A stretch of DNA of 64,000 nucleotides, from the NCBI GenBank assembly GCA_027319095.1, contig DAHVNW010000002.1, positions 27,763 to 91,762 on the forward strand, in the 5' to 3' direction. Position numbers and translations under genes: made by a program. Below are positions 8,831 through 17,452 of the stretch, one piece after another. Each line of letters starts with the position of its first letter. Position 1 is the stretch's first letter. The DNA comes from a bacterium. GTDB lineage: Bacteria > SZUA-79 > Acidulodesulfobacterales > Acidulodesulfobacteraceae. The notes under the pieces were generated by a model. That model was not told the origin of the DNA. It ran no database searches and saw only the letters and a program-made list of their open reading frames with translations.

Positions 8831-10219
8831 TTATTGCTTTAAATACTTAATCGCTTCTTCGGCGGTAACCAACATTTCCATTCTCGTTTTGAGATTTTTC
8901 AAAGAAAGTTTGCGTTCGGAGAATTCTTTTTCGCCTATTACGGCAAAATATTCTATTCCTTTTTTGTCGGCATATTTAATTTCTTTGCCTATATTCGGTT
9001 CTTTAGAAACGGATAATTCCGTGTTTATCCCGTTTAAGCGCAAAAACTTTGCCGTTTGCAATGCAAACGTCCTTTCGTTTTCGCTTAAATAAGCCATATA
9101 AAGTCTTACCGGCAAAGCAATTGCTTTTAATATGTCTTTGTTCTTTTTTGCGATAATATCTATTATTCTTTCCACGCCGAAAGATATTCCGCAGGCTCCT
9201 TCTGGACGTGCGCCGTAAAGTTCAACTAAGTTGTCGTATCTGCCTCCTGCGGCAAAACTCCCGATAGCAACGTCTTTAGATTTTATCTCGAAAATAGGTC
9301 CGGTATAATAGCCTAGACCTCTGACTAAAAACGGGTCGAATTTTACAGTATCCCCGGCTTTCAAACAAGTGTCAACCACTTCCGTGTCAACTGCCTCGCC
9401 CCCTACGGTTTCGGCTATTTTAAAGTTTTTTATTATGGACAAAAGTTCTTCGATGCCTTCGTTTGTTTTATTTTTAACCGTTTCGTCTTTTACGGATTCG
9501 TTTATCCTCTCTTTTAATTTGCTCAATTTTTTTTCGTCGTCCAACGAAATATCGAAATCTATCAGCCTCATAAAAGAGCGGTAGTTTTCTTCGCCGATAC
9601 AGTTTTCTTTAAATTCTTTAATTACCCCGCCTTCTCCAATTTTTGCCGCTTTATCTAATGCCCTTAATGCAGCGTCCTTTTTGCTTTCGTCTATTCCCGC
9701 GGCATTTATTATCCCGTCAAGTATTTTCCTGCTATTTAAAACGATTTCGTAATTTTCCATTCCTAATTTTTCAAGAGTAAAAAAAGCAAGGTCGAGCAGT
9801 TCGTTTTCCACGTTCATAGAATAAGAACCTATTATATCGGCATCGGCTTGATAAAATTCCCTGTATCTTCCCGCCTGTGTATTTTCGTATCTGTAAACCT
9901 TGCCTATTATGTATCTTTTAAAAGGCTTGGTAAGCTTTTCTGCATTGGTAGCGTAATAACGCCCGAGAGGCGAAGTGAATTCAAACCTTAAGCCTAATTT
10001 CCTTTTCGCCTTATCCTCGAAAATATATATTTCTTTTTCTATTTCGCTTCCGCATTTCCTCGAAAGCAGTTCAAAATATTCGAAAACCGGAGAATCTATT
10101 TCTACGAAACCATAAAGGGCAAAACATTCCCGTATTGTTTCCATAACCTTTCTTCTTAATATCATGTCTTCAGGAAGAAAATCCCTGGTTCCTTTAGGCG
10201 GCTGTATGAGTTTACTCAT
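8831..10219 (-). CDS. hisS: Histidine--tRNA ligase
   Basis: 462 aa class II synthetase. It opens with PPKGTRDFLPEDM, carries motif 2 in YRYENTQAGRYREFYQADADIIG (split here: the Arg-Glu pair and the Q-x-D element are intact), the histidine-A signature RGLGYYTGPIFE, and motif 3 in CGISFGVERI, then an anticodon-binding domain. The intact histidine-A motif argues against it being the HisZ regulatory paralogue. It is about 40 residues longer than typical bacterial HisRS, with the extra length mid-protein. Start ATG 10219; the DsrE-like gene stops 13 bases upstream. Confidence 0.95.
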   Translation of the reverse strand: MSKLIQPPKGTRDFLPEDMILRRKVMETIRECFALYGFVEIDSPVFEYFELLSRKCGSEIEKEIYIFEDKAKRKLGLRFEFTSPLGRYYATNAEKLTKPFKRYIIGKVYRYENTQAGRYREFYQADADIIGSYSMNVENELLDLAFFTLEKLGMENYEIVLNSRKILDGIINAAGIDESKKDAALRALDKAAKIGEGGVIKEFKENCIGEENYRSFMRLIDFDISLDDEKKLSKLKERINESVKDETVKNKTNEGIEELLSIIKNFKIAETVGGEAVDTEVVDTCLKAGDTVKFDPFLVRGLGYYTGPIFEIKSKDVAIGSFAAGGRYDNLVELYGARPEGACGISFGVERIIDIIAKKNKDILKAIALPVRLYMAYLSENERTFALQTAKFLRLNGINTELSVSKEPNIGKEIKYADKKGIEYFAVIGEKEFSERKLSLKNLKTRMEMLVTAEEAIKYLKQ

Positions 10220-10232
10220 ATTTTATCGAAGA

Positions 10233-10562
10233 TTAAAGAGCGATATATGCGCATCCCTCTTTTGAAAGCTTTGCTATTTTTTCAACGCCGGCAGGCACTA
10301 TTTTAGCATAATCGGGAATGTCGCCGTCTTTAAGCTCGAACATATTCATAGCGTTTCGGCATACGAAAATATTTACTTTATCGGTAATAACGCCCCTTAA
10401 CTGTTCTTTAAGCTGCGAATGATGCAGCAAGGATACTACGGCAGGACCGAATAAAACTACGTTAATTTCTTCCGTCTCGCTTATAGCGCCGATATTTTTA
10501 ATAACGTTCATTAAGAGCCCTGGATTAATAGTCCCGTTGGACATTTGAATAGCGTATTTCAT
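10233..10562 (-). CDS. DsrE/DsrF-like family protein
   Basis: 109 aa. The pattern fits small DsrE-like sulfur-relay or stress proteins: an N-terminal strand, VVLFGPAVVSLLHH, then VNIFVCRNAMNMF with the candidate active cysteine at about residue 71, and a C-terminal GVEKIAKLSKEGCAYIAL. No DsrF or DsrH partner is adjacent, so this is a stand-alone member whose function cannot be assigned. The ATG at 10562 has a strong AAGGAGGT ribosome binding site. It is flanked by hisS and tpiA, neither of which suggests a role. Confidence 0.82.
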   Translation of the reverse strand: MKYAIQMSNGTINPGLLMNVIKNIGAISETEEINVVLFGPAVVSLLHHSQLKEQLRGVITDKVNIFVCRNAMNMFELKDGDIPDYAKIVPAGVEKIAKLSKEGCAYIAL

Positions 10563-10638
10563 AATGATACCTCCTTATTTCGCTTTATCTTAAATTTTAT
10601 TATTTTACGTATCTGAATTAAATCTATAACACCTCTTT

Positions 10639-11421
10639 TTATTCTAAGGCAAGTTTAAATATATTGGAAAAAACCTGCGGGTCCAAACTTGCGCCACCTA
10701 CTAAAACTCCGTCTATATGCGGCTTGGACATAAGCTCTTTAATATTTGCTTCCGTAACGCTTCCGCCATATATAACGCTTAACTCGCCGATAGAAAATTC
10801 CGATTTAAGATAATCGCGTATAAATTTATGCATCGCCTCACCGTCGTCCGCTTTTATAGGCATCCCTGTTCCAATAGCCCATACCGGTTCGTAAGCCGCT
10901 ATTAAAGACGAAACGGTTTTTCCTTTAATAGATTTAAGTCCAATCGATAGTTGGTTTTCGACGAATTTTTCCTGAGAGTTTTGTGTTTTTATTTCCATAT
11001 TTTCGCCCACGCATAATATCGGCGTTAACCCGCCGTCATTATAAACCGTTTCGATTTTTTTGCTTATCAGTTCGTCGCTTTCCTTAAATATATTCCTTCT
11101 TTCCGAATGTCCCAAAATAGCATATTTACAGCCGCAACATTTAACCATATCGATAGAAATTTCTCCGGTATAGGCTCCGCTTTCTTCAAAGTAAATATTT
11201 TGCGAAGATAATTTTATAAAATCGAAGTAGGGCTTTATAATTTCATTGGTTTCGCAAAGAGACGTAAAAGGAGGAGAAAATATAAGTTCTGCGTCTAAAC
11301 CGTTAAAAGACCCTTTGTTTTTTAATCCGTTGATGTTGTCTAGGAAAATAGCGAAATATTTTTTAATATCGCTGCCGGTTTTATTCATTTTAAAATTTGC
11401 CGCTATTATTTTTTTTTTCAT
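10639..11421 (-). CDS. tpiA: Triose-phosphate isomerase
   Basis: 260 aa glycolytic and gluconeogenic enzyme interconverting dihydroxyacetone phosphate and glyceraldehyde 3-phosphate. Active-site residues are all seen: Asn and Lys in ANFKMNKTG near the N-terminus, the electrophilic His in LGHSERR, the catalytic Glu in AAYEPVWAIGTG (loop 6 follows) and the phosphate-binding YGGSV. I start at ATG 11421, since the family begins with a short Met-Lys-rich segment before ANFKMN; the longer frame to 11532 overlaps the end of ileS and adds 37 unrelated residues. No clear ribosome binding site is visible. Confidence 0.96.
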   Translation of the reverse strand: MKKKIIAANFKMNKTGSDIKKYFAIFLDNINGLKNKGSFNGLDAELIFSPPFTSLCETNEIIKPYFDFIKLSSQNIYFEESGAYTGEISIDMVKCCGCKYAILGHSERRNIFKESDELISKKIETVYNDGGLTPILCVGENMEIKTQNSQEKFVENQLSIGLKSIKGKTVSSLIAAYEPVWAIGTGMPIKADDGEAMHKFIRDYLKSEFSIGELSVIYGGSVTEANIKELMSKPHIDGVLVGGASLDPQVFSNIFKLALE

Positions 11422-11479
11422 TTCGACAATATTTTGAATTAAATGAATTAATAAATTATCCGCATTTGAAATTTCTAGA

Positions 11480-14275
11480 TTAAGTTCCCGAAATGACGTC
11501 GTAACACCTGTCGCAAATATCGGGATGGTCATCGTGCTTTCCGACGCTTGTATCGTATTTCCAGCATCTTAAGCATTTTTCTCCCGAAGCTCTTTGGACT
11601 TCGGCTTTAGTTATGTCGATCTCGGAGGGTTCCTTTTTTTCTAAGACTAATTCGGAGACTATAAAAAAATCTTTAAGCGAGTCTTCATTTATAGAATTTA
11701 AAAAGGCATAATCTTCATCGCTTGCCTTTAAAATTAATTTTGCCTCCAAAGAACTTCCGATAATTTTATCCTTAGTCCTTGCGTCTTCCAACGCCGACAG
11801 CGCAATAGTTCTAATCTCGATTAATTTATCTATTTTTTCTTCAACTTCGAAATTTTCAAATAACGGATTTGCTTCTTCGAAATTTTCTAAGAAAACGCTT
11901 TCCGGTTTTGCAAGTTTTTTAAAATATCCCCATGTTTCGGAAGCGCTAAAAGGTATAACCGGAACGAGAAATTTGATAAATATGTTCAAAGCATAATGAA
12001 AAACGGTTTGCACCGAACGCCTTTTTACCGAATTTTTCCCCCCTGCATAAAGCGCATCTTTAACTATATCTAAATAAAAAGAAGAAAATTCTATTAAAAA
12101 TTTATAAATTCCCTGATAAACAAGATGAAAATCGAAATTTTCGTAATGCCTTAAAATATCCTGCGAAATAAGAGTTATTTCATGCAATGCGTATTTGTCT
12201 AATTCGGCAAGATTTTCATATTGGACGGAATCTTGTTTTTCGTCGAAATCATATAAATTTCCCAGCATAAACCGCAAAGTATTTCTTATTTTTCTATACC
12301 CTTCGGAAAGCCTGAGTATAATTTCCTGGGATATTCTCATATCGTTTTTGTAGTCTTCCGATGCCGCCCATAGCCTTAAGATATCCGCTCCGTATTTACT
12401 GATTATTTCGTCGGGGCTCATAACGTTGCCGAGTGATTTAGACATTTTTTTTCCGGAACTGTCAACCACAAATCCGTGTGTTAGAACGGTTTTATATGGC
12501 GTTCCGTCTTCCGTACCGACGCCTATAAGAAGGCTGGAATGAAACCAGCCTCTATGCTGGTCGGACCCCTCGAGGTACAAATCCGCAGGGAAGCCGACTG
12601 ATTTAATCTCTTTGTCGCTTTTCAGGACACAGTAATAACTCACGCCGCTGTCAAACCAAACGTCTAATATATCTTCCTCTTTTTCGAAATCTTTGGAAGC
12701 ACATTTTCCGCATTTTACCTCTTTTTCTCCTAAATTCATAAAATATTCCGCCGGCTTGTCGAACCACACGTCGGCTCCATATTTTTCGAACTCATCGGCA
12801 ATTTTAAGGGTAAGCCTGTAATCTATATAAGCCTCTCCGCAGTTTTTACAATAAAATGCCGTTATTGGAACCCCCCACGACCTCTGCCTCGATACGCACC
12901 AGTCCGGTCTCGTCTCGAGCATCCCGGATATTCTGTCTCTACCCCATTTTGGAATCCACTTAACTTTTTCGAGAGCATCCAAAGATTTTTCCCTCAAATT
13001 ATTTATTCCCATAGAAATAAACCACTGTTTAGTCGATCTTAAAATTACCGGATTTTTACATCTCCAGCAATGAGGATAAGAATGCTCTATTTTTTCTTCG
13101 AGAACTAATGCCCCTGCTTCTTTGAGTTTTTTTATTACGTAAGGATTCGATTCGAAGACGTGCATGCCCGCAAACGTATCGATATCCTTCAAAAACTTTC
13201 CTTCGTTATTTATAGGAGCATAAGCGGGGAGATTATATTTCAACCCTACGGCATAATCGTCGTCTCCGTGTCCGGGCGCAGTATGGACGAGTCCGGTTCC
13301 GGCATCTTTTTTAACGTGAGAACCTAGCACTAACAAGGAATCTCTATCAATAAAAGGATGATGCGCAAGTTTGTTTTCCAGATTTTTTCCGTTTGTTTTT
13401 CCTAAAACTTTATATTCTCCGTAGCCGAATTTTTTCATAAGCTCTTCGGCAAGGCTTTCTTCCAATATAAAAATTTCTTTTCCATTATCTACAAAAGCAT
13501 ACTCGAAATCGGGATTTAAAGAAATAGCAAGATTCGAGGGAATAGTCCATGGCGTAGTCGTCCAAATTACGGCAAAAATATCCTTATCTCCCATCTTAGA
13601 ATAATCTATAATATCCGAAATATCCGACTTTATTCCAAATTTTACAAAAATAGACTGGGACGACTTTTCGGCATATTCTACTTCCGCTTCCGCGAGGGCA
13701 GTTTTACACGACGAACACCAGTATATAGGCTTGTTTGCCCTGTAAAGACCTCCGTTTTTTATAAAATCCGCCAATTTTCTTACAGTATTGGCTTCATAAG
13801 TATAATTCATAGTAAGATAAGGTTCTTCATATCTTCCTATGCTTCCGAGTCTTTTAAACTCCTGCCTCTGAATATCGACAAATTTGTGCGCATATTCGCG
13901 GCAAAGTTTTCTTTTTTCGCTTTTTGAAATCGAGTCCTTGGATTTTAATGTTTTATCAACGTTGTGTTCTATAGGAAGTCCGTGGCAATCCCAACCTGGA
14001 ATGAAAGGGGTATAATATCCCGACATAAGTTTAAAGCGGATAATTATATCCTTTAGTATTTTATTTAAAGCGGTACCAAGATGGATGTGTCCATTGGCAT
14101 AAGGAGGCCCGTCGTGAAGTATAAAAGTTTTAGAACTGCTTTTTGCCTTTTCTATTATATTTCTATAAAGCCCCGTCTCTTCCCATTCCTTTAGAAATTT
14201 TTCCTCCGTGTTTTTTAAATTTGCTTTCATCGGAAAGTCGGTTTTCGGAAGATTCAAAGTATCCTTATAGTCCAT
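11480..14275 (-). CDS. ileS: Isoleucine--tRNA ligase
   Basis: 931 aa class I synthetase of the bacterial zinc-containing type. The HIGH motif lies in DGPPYANGHIHLGTAL at about 55-70 and KMSKS in SGKKMSKSLGN at about 600. The large CP1 editing domain is present (TTPWTIPSNLAI ... GTGLVHTAPGHGDDDY). The C-terminus has a CLRCW ... CDRCY zinc site. Length is the family norm. Start ATG 14275; the upstream dehydrogenase gene stops 41 bases before, so the two may be co-transcribed. Confidence 0.97.
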   Translation of the reverse strand: MDYKDTLNLPKTDFPMKANLKNTEEKFLKEWEETGLYRNIIEKAKSSSKTFILHDGPPYANGHIHLGTALNKILKDIIIRFKLMSGYYTPFIPGWDCHGLPIEHNVDKTLKSKDSISKSEKRKLCREYAHKFVDIQRQEFKRLGSIGRYEEPYLTMNYTYEANTVRKLADFIKNGGLYRANKPIYWCSSCKTALAEAEVEYAEKSSQSIFVKFGIKSDISDIIDYSKMGDKDIFAVIWTTTPWTIPSNLAISLNPDFEYAFVDNGKEIFILEESLAEELMKKFGYGEYKVLGKTNGKNLENKLAHHPFIDRDSLLVLGSHVKKDAGTGLVHTAPGHGDDDYAVGLKYNLPAYAPINNEGKFLKDIDTFAGMHVFESNPYVIKKLKEAGALVLEEKIEHSYPHCWRCKNPVILRSTKQWFISMGINNLREKSLDALEKVKWIPKWGRDRISGMLETRPDWCVSRQRSWGVPITAFYCKNCGEAYIDYRLTLKIADEFEKYGADVWFDKPAEYFMNLGEKEVKCGKCASKDFEKEEDILDVWFDSGVSYYCVLKSDKEIKSVGFPADLYLEGSDQHRGWFHSSLLIGVGTEDGTPYKTVLTHGFVVDSSGKKMSKSLGNVMSPDEIISKYGADILRLWAASEDYKNDMRISQEIILRLSEGYRKIRNTLRFMLGNLYDFDEKQDSVQYENLAELDKYALHEITLISQDILRHYENFDFHLVYQGIYKFLIEFSSFYLDIVKDALYAGGKNSVKRRSVQTVFHYALNIFIKFLVPVIPFSASETWGYFKKLAKPESVFLENFEEANPLFENFEVEEKIDKLIEIRTIALSALEDARTKDKIIGSSLEAKLILKASDEDYAFLNSINEDSLKDFFIVSELVLEKKEPSEIDITKAEVQRASGEKCLRCWKYDTSVGKHDDHPDICDRCYDVISGT

Positions 14276-14316
14276 ATCGGTTTGGTTTTTCCTTTATTTG
14301 ATTTTTGTTTATTTAA

Positions 14317-15315
14317 TTAATTTGATTTGTCTTGATTTGAATATAATTCATTTTTGTTGACGCAATTATTTAAACTTACGTTATTAATCCATTCGTTTAT
14401 ATTTTGGGCGCATATGCGTGAAATATCGGCAATAGATTCGTATGTAGCGCCGCCTATATGCGGCGTCGCTATTACGTTGAAATGAAATATTTCGTCGCTT
14501 ATATGAATAGGCTCTTCCCAGAATACGTCAAGCCCGGCGCCTTTTATTTTACCGCTTTTTAATCCCTTTATAAGCGAATCTTTATTAATTAAGCCGGCTC
14601 TTCCGACGTTTATTACGCATGCGCCGCCTTTCATCAAGGCAACGGCTTCGTCCCCGATTAAGCCCTCGGTATTTTTAGCCAAAGGAACGGCAAGTATAAC
14701 GTAGTCGGCTACAGGTAAAACTTTTTTAAAATCTTCGTCCACCGTTCCCGCAAATTTAATTCCGAGTTTTTCCGCATATCCGTTCTCAGGCTTGCTATGT
14801 TTTAAACCGTATATTTCAAGCATAAACGGCTTAAGTAATTTAATTAATTCCAATCCAATTCCGCCAAGCCCGGCGATAAGGATTTTTTTTCCCGAAACGC
14901 TATACCCGACAGGTTGATTTGCGATACCGTGATTTATGGAATTTACGCATCCGTTATAATCCCTTGCAAGGGCAAGCATAAAAAATAAAGACAGTTCGGC
15001 AACCGAAACAGCATTGAAAGTTCCGGCCGTGGGCGCGTTAAATACCGGAATGCCCCTTTTAGAAGCATAATCCAAATCAACGTTTTCATAACCTATGCCG
15101 AATTGCTGGACCAATTTAATATTCGCAAAGGATAAAATATCTTCGCCTATAAGAATTCCCGCATTAACTATTAAGGCTAAATCTTCATTTGTTTCTTTTT
15201 TAATTTCTATTAAAAAATCTTCCTTGCTCGTAAAATGCATAACGCTATGGCCTTCGAGAAAAGGCTTTAAAACGGCAAACATCTCTCTTGACCTTAATAT
15301 TACGGCTATATTCAT
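14317..15315 (-). CDS. D-isomer-specific 2-hydroxyacid dehydrogenase
   Basis: 332 aa NAD(P)-dependent oxidoreductase related to D-3-phosphoglycerate and D-lactate dehydrogenases. It shows the Rossmann motif GLGGIG at about residue 150 and the catalytic Arg (NVGRAGLI), Glu (VFWEEPI) and His (ATPHIGGAT). There is no C-terminal ACT domain, which argues against a regulated SerA. The substrate is not predictable from sequence; glyoxylate/hydroxypyruvate or phosphoglycerate are candidates. It follows a small secreted-protein gene by 22 bases and precedes ileS. Confidence 0.88.
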   Translation of the reverse strand: MNIAVILRSREMFAVLKPFLEGHSVMHFTSKEDFLIEIKKETNEDLALIVNAGILIGEDILSFANIKLVQQFGIGYENVDLDYASKRGIPVFNAPTAGTFNAVSVAELSLFFMLALARDYNGCVNSINHGIANQPVGYSVSGKKILIAGLGGIGLELIKLLKPFMLEIYGLKHSKPENGYAEKLGIKFAGTVDEDFKKVLPVADYVILAVPLAKNTEGLIGDEAVALMKGGACVINVGRAGLINKDSLIKGLKSGKIKGAGLDVFWEEPIHISDEIFHFNVIATPHIGGATYESIADISRICAQNINEWINNVSLNNCVNKNELYSNQDKSN

Positions 15316-15337
15316 TTTAGCAATTTATTTTTTGTTT

Positions 15338-15742
15338 TTAACTTTTCTTTATTATTTTTAAATTAGTTTTAGATTTTTCGATAGTCTTTTTTAGGGCTTT
15401 AAGAGGAATTATTGCCTTGACGGCTTTGACGGCAGGTTGGGCCGTACTGCCTTTTAAAGAGCCTTCTCCCGTGCATAACTGAATTTTTTTAGAGTATGCA
15501 TATTTACTCGGACATATATATACGTGATTTTTCCCTTCAAATACATTTATTTTGGTAGCAGGTATTGCATTATATCCTTTTAAACCGCCATTGCCGACGC
15601 AAAGCTGTACTTTCTGACTGTAGGAATAACCCAGCGGGCAATAGAATGCGGCAAAAGATGCCTTGGAAAAAAAAGATACTATGAGAGCGGCGGCAAAGAC
15701 GAACAGCAATGCCTTAAACGCTGAATATTTAAAGCTCTTCAT
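15338..15742 (-). CDS. Small secreted protein with two tandem Cys-containing repeats, unknown function
   Basis: 134 aa, not recognised. Residues 1-31 form a signal peptide (basic start, hydrophobic stretch, then SFASFAAFY-like Ala-rich cleavage region). The mature part has two copies of one motif of about 30 residues: Cys-Pro, then a Tyr-x-Tyr-Ser segment, Lys, Gln-Leu-Cys, a Gly-rich turn, and Leu-Lys-Gly, first around residues 34-55 and again around 76-98. Each copy has two Cys, probably disulfide-bonded outside the cytoplasm. The last 35 residues are Lys-rich. A good promoter (15781-15809) and an AGGGGGG ribosome binding site precede it, so it looks like a real, well-expressed gene. Confidence 0.75.
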   Translation of the reverse strand: MKSFKYSAFKALLFVFAAALIVSFFSKASFAAFYCPLGYSYSQKVQLCVGNGGLKGYNAIPATKINVFEGKNHVYICPSKYAYSKKIQLCTGEGSLKGSTAQPAVKAVKAIIPLKALKKTIEKSKTNLKIIKKS

Positions 15743-15780
15743 AAATTAAAACCCCCCTAATTTTAAAATTAATTTTAATT

Positions 15781-15809
15781 ATTATAACATCAAAGGTATG
15801 ATTTGTGAA
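15781..15809 (-). promoter_or_regulatory. Promoter for the small secreted protein gene
   Basis: Minus strand: -35 TTCACA (15804-15809), 17-base spacer, -10 TATAAT (15781-15786). Predicted start near 15774, about 30 bases before the ATG at 15742. Confidence 0.68.
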
Positions 15810-15850
15810 TATTTTAAAAAACATATTTTAGAATATTTTTTTAAAAATAC

Positions 15851-16426
15851 CTATAAAGAACTGTTATAGCTTACAAGCCCGGTTACCGGATATAAATAAA
15901 AAGTCAGTTGGGATGGGAAAGTTCCGAAAGATAAAGATATAGGGGCATTACCGGTATTAAGCTGAGATGTACAAGGATTCGCGTTATTGCTGAACGTTCC
16001 CGGTTCGCCCTGCGAATTAAAGATAATATAGTTTGTCGCTAATCCCTGCACGCCGTAACTGATGCCATAGTTCATAGAAACATAAAAATTATCGGCGGTT
16101 TGGGCCAACGGATTGACGAGGGGTTGAAGCGAAGTGCCGTTACAGGCGCATACGGCATAGCCGGAATAAGGCGGACTATCTTTACCCAAGATACATGAAG
16201 GACTTGAACCTGTCTGCGAAAATACGACTGAGGTATAAGTAAAATGGCTCATGGCATAATTTTGCGCATATCTTATTGCAGACTGGAGTTGTCTTTCGTA
16301 CATTCCCCTGTCGCTCGAAACTGCCGAATTTAGCCCTATAGTCCCTATAATACCCAGAACGCCCATAAGTATTATGACCATTATTATTTCGACTAAAGTA
16401 AAACCGCTTATGCCTGTCCGATTCAT
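15851..16426 (-). CDS. GspH/FimT-type pseudopilin
   Basis: 191 aa. The N-terminus is a type IV prepilin signal: a short basic leader, then the peptidase site G|FTLVE at residues 9-14, followed by a hydrophobic helix (IIMVIILMGVLGIIGTIGL) that anchors the protein in the inner membrane and packs in the pilus core. The C-terminal region contains four or more Cys (residues about 73, 87, 89 and 147) and reads as a GspH/FimT-like head. No other type II secretion or type IV pilus genes are in the window, so its assembly machine must be encoded elsewhere. Confidence 0.85.
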   Translation of the reverse strand: MNRTGISGFTLVEIIMVIILMGVLGIIGTIGLNSAVSSDRGMYERQLQSAIRYAQNYAMSHFTYTSVVFSQTGSSPSCILGKDSPPYSGYAVCACNGTSLQPLVNPLAQTADNFYVSMNYGISYGVQGLATNYIIFNSQGEPGTFSNNANPCTSQLNTGNAPISLSFGTFPSQLTFYLYPVTGLVSYNSSL

Positions 16427-16534
16427 CTATTTTCGGTCGCGATACTTTTATTTTTATATCGATTAATTTTTATTACTTATTGCTGTTTTATTTGCATTTT
16501 AAATTATATCATTATTCTTTAAATTTTACCCTCA

Positions 16535-16563
16535 TTGAAATTATTTAGTTAATGGAATATAAT
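16535..16563 (+). promoter_or_regulatory. Sigma-70-type promoter for the glyoxalase-family gene
   Basis: -35 TTGAAA (16535-16540), 17-base spacer, perfect -10 TATAAT (16558-16563). Start expected near 16570, leaving a leader of about 55 bases that contains AGGA nine bases before the ATG. Confidence 0.7.
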
Positions 16564-16625
16564 TTAATTAATTAAATTATAAATTTATCTTTAACGTCAA
16601 ATCGAATTAAATAGGATTTTTTTAA

Positions 16626-17009
16626 ATGAAATTTATACATTGCGCCGTAAAAACCGCCGATTTAAACAAATCGATAAATTTTTACTCGGATATTTTCGGA
16701 TTTGAAATAAGAGAAAAACGTTATATAGATGCCCATAAAACTACGCTGGTTTTTTTAAAAAAACCGGATGGCGGTTTCGAAATAGAGCTTATAGCCCCGG
16801 ATGACGCCAAAACTTTAGGCCGCTGCGAAAATTCATTTGCCCATCTGGCATTTCAAACGGATAATATAGACATGGACGCTAAAAGAATAAAAGAAAGCGG
16901 CATAAATTTTTTAAGGGAGCCTTTTTATTCTATCGATAAAAGCATGAAAATAGCCTTTCTCGACGACCCTAACGGCATCATGATAGAAATTATAGAATAT
17001 CTAAGATAA
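16626..17009 (+). CDS. gloA: Glyoxalase I-like VOC family metalloenzyme
   Basis: 127 aa, two beta-alpha-beta-beta-beta modules. It reads like lactoylglutathione lyase: KFIHCAVKTADLNKSINFY at the N-terminus with the first metal His (residue 5), an internal Glu in FEIELIAP, a second His in AHLAFQTDNID, and the final Glu in GIMIEIIEYL. All four metal-ligand positions of GloA are therefore present. It detoxifies methylglyoxal if the family inference holds, although other VOC activities such as methylmalonyl-CoA epimerase are structurally close. It is a single plus-strand gene with its own promoter, converging on the next gene with an 8-base gap. Confidence 0.83.
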   Translation: MKFIHCAVKTADLNKSINFYSDIFGFEIREKRYIDAHKTTLVFLKKPDGGFEIELIAPDDAKTLGRCENSFAHLAFQTDNIDMDAKRIKESGINFLREPFYSIDKSMKIAFLDDPNGIMIEIIEYLR

Positions 17010-17017
17010 CTTTGATG

Positions 17018-17368
17018 CTATCTGTCGCCGCTTGGAATTGAACAGGAATTTTCAGACATAAGCCCCATAAATATCTTATCGCAATAAATTGCAAGCTCAT
17101 CCAACCTGTCAGTCGTGTTTTTTTCGGTTAGATAAGGTTCTAATTCATCAAGTAATGTTTTTAAGCCGTATTCGTCGTTTAAATTTTCCGTCAAGCCTTT
17201 TGCGCCGTCGAAATTACCTTTTTTTATCGAATTGGATAATTCGTCTAATATCATGCCGATAAAGGAAATTGTGCCGGAAGCTTCGTCTTTTTTATCCAAA
17301 ATTACGGCATCGTCTTTTATTTTATCTAAACGAACCTTTAAATTTCCAAAAATCTCTTCGGATTTCAA
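17018..17368 (-). CDS. Hypothetical protein, helical and acidic
   Basis: About 116 aa, not recognised. It looks all-helical and rich in Asp, Glu and Lys with leucine heptad-like spacing (ILDELSNSIKKG ... TLLDELEPYL ... RLDELAIYCDKIF), so a small coiled-coil or four-helix protein is possible. There is no signal peptide. I prefer the TTG at 17368, which has GGAG nine bases upstream; an in-frame TTG at 17383 would add five residues but has no ribosome binding site. It lies 84 bases downstream of the outer-membrane protein gene. No function is proposed. Confidence 0.6.
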   Translation of the reverse strand: MKSEEIFGNLKVRLDKIKDDAVILDKKDEASGTISFIGMILDELSNSIKKGNFDGAKGLTENLNDEYGLKTLLDELEPYLTEKNTTDRLDELAIYCDKIFMGLMSENSCSIPSGDR

Positions 17369-17452
17369 TTGTTTAATCTCCAAATATTATTGGCATAATA
17401 TTATTTTAATGTCATTTTTTTGGAAAGTCAAAATTTAAAAGTTGAAATAAAA

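Noticed and set aside
8831..10219. HisRS-like protein as HisZ
   Set aside because: The histidine-A motif RGLGYYTGP and motif 2 are intact, so it is a true synthetase.
11422..11532. N-terminal extension of tpiA
   Set aside because: It overlaps the end of ileS and adds residues absent from the family.
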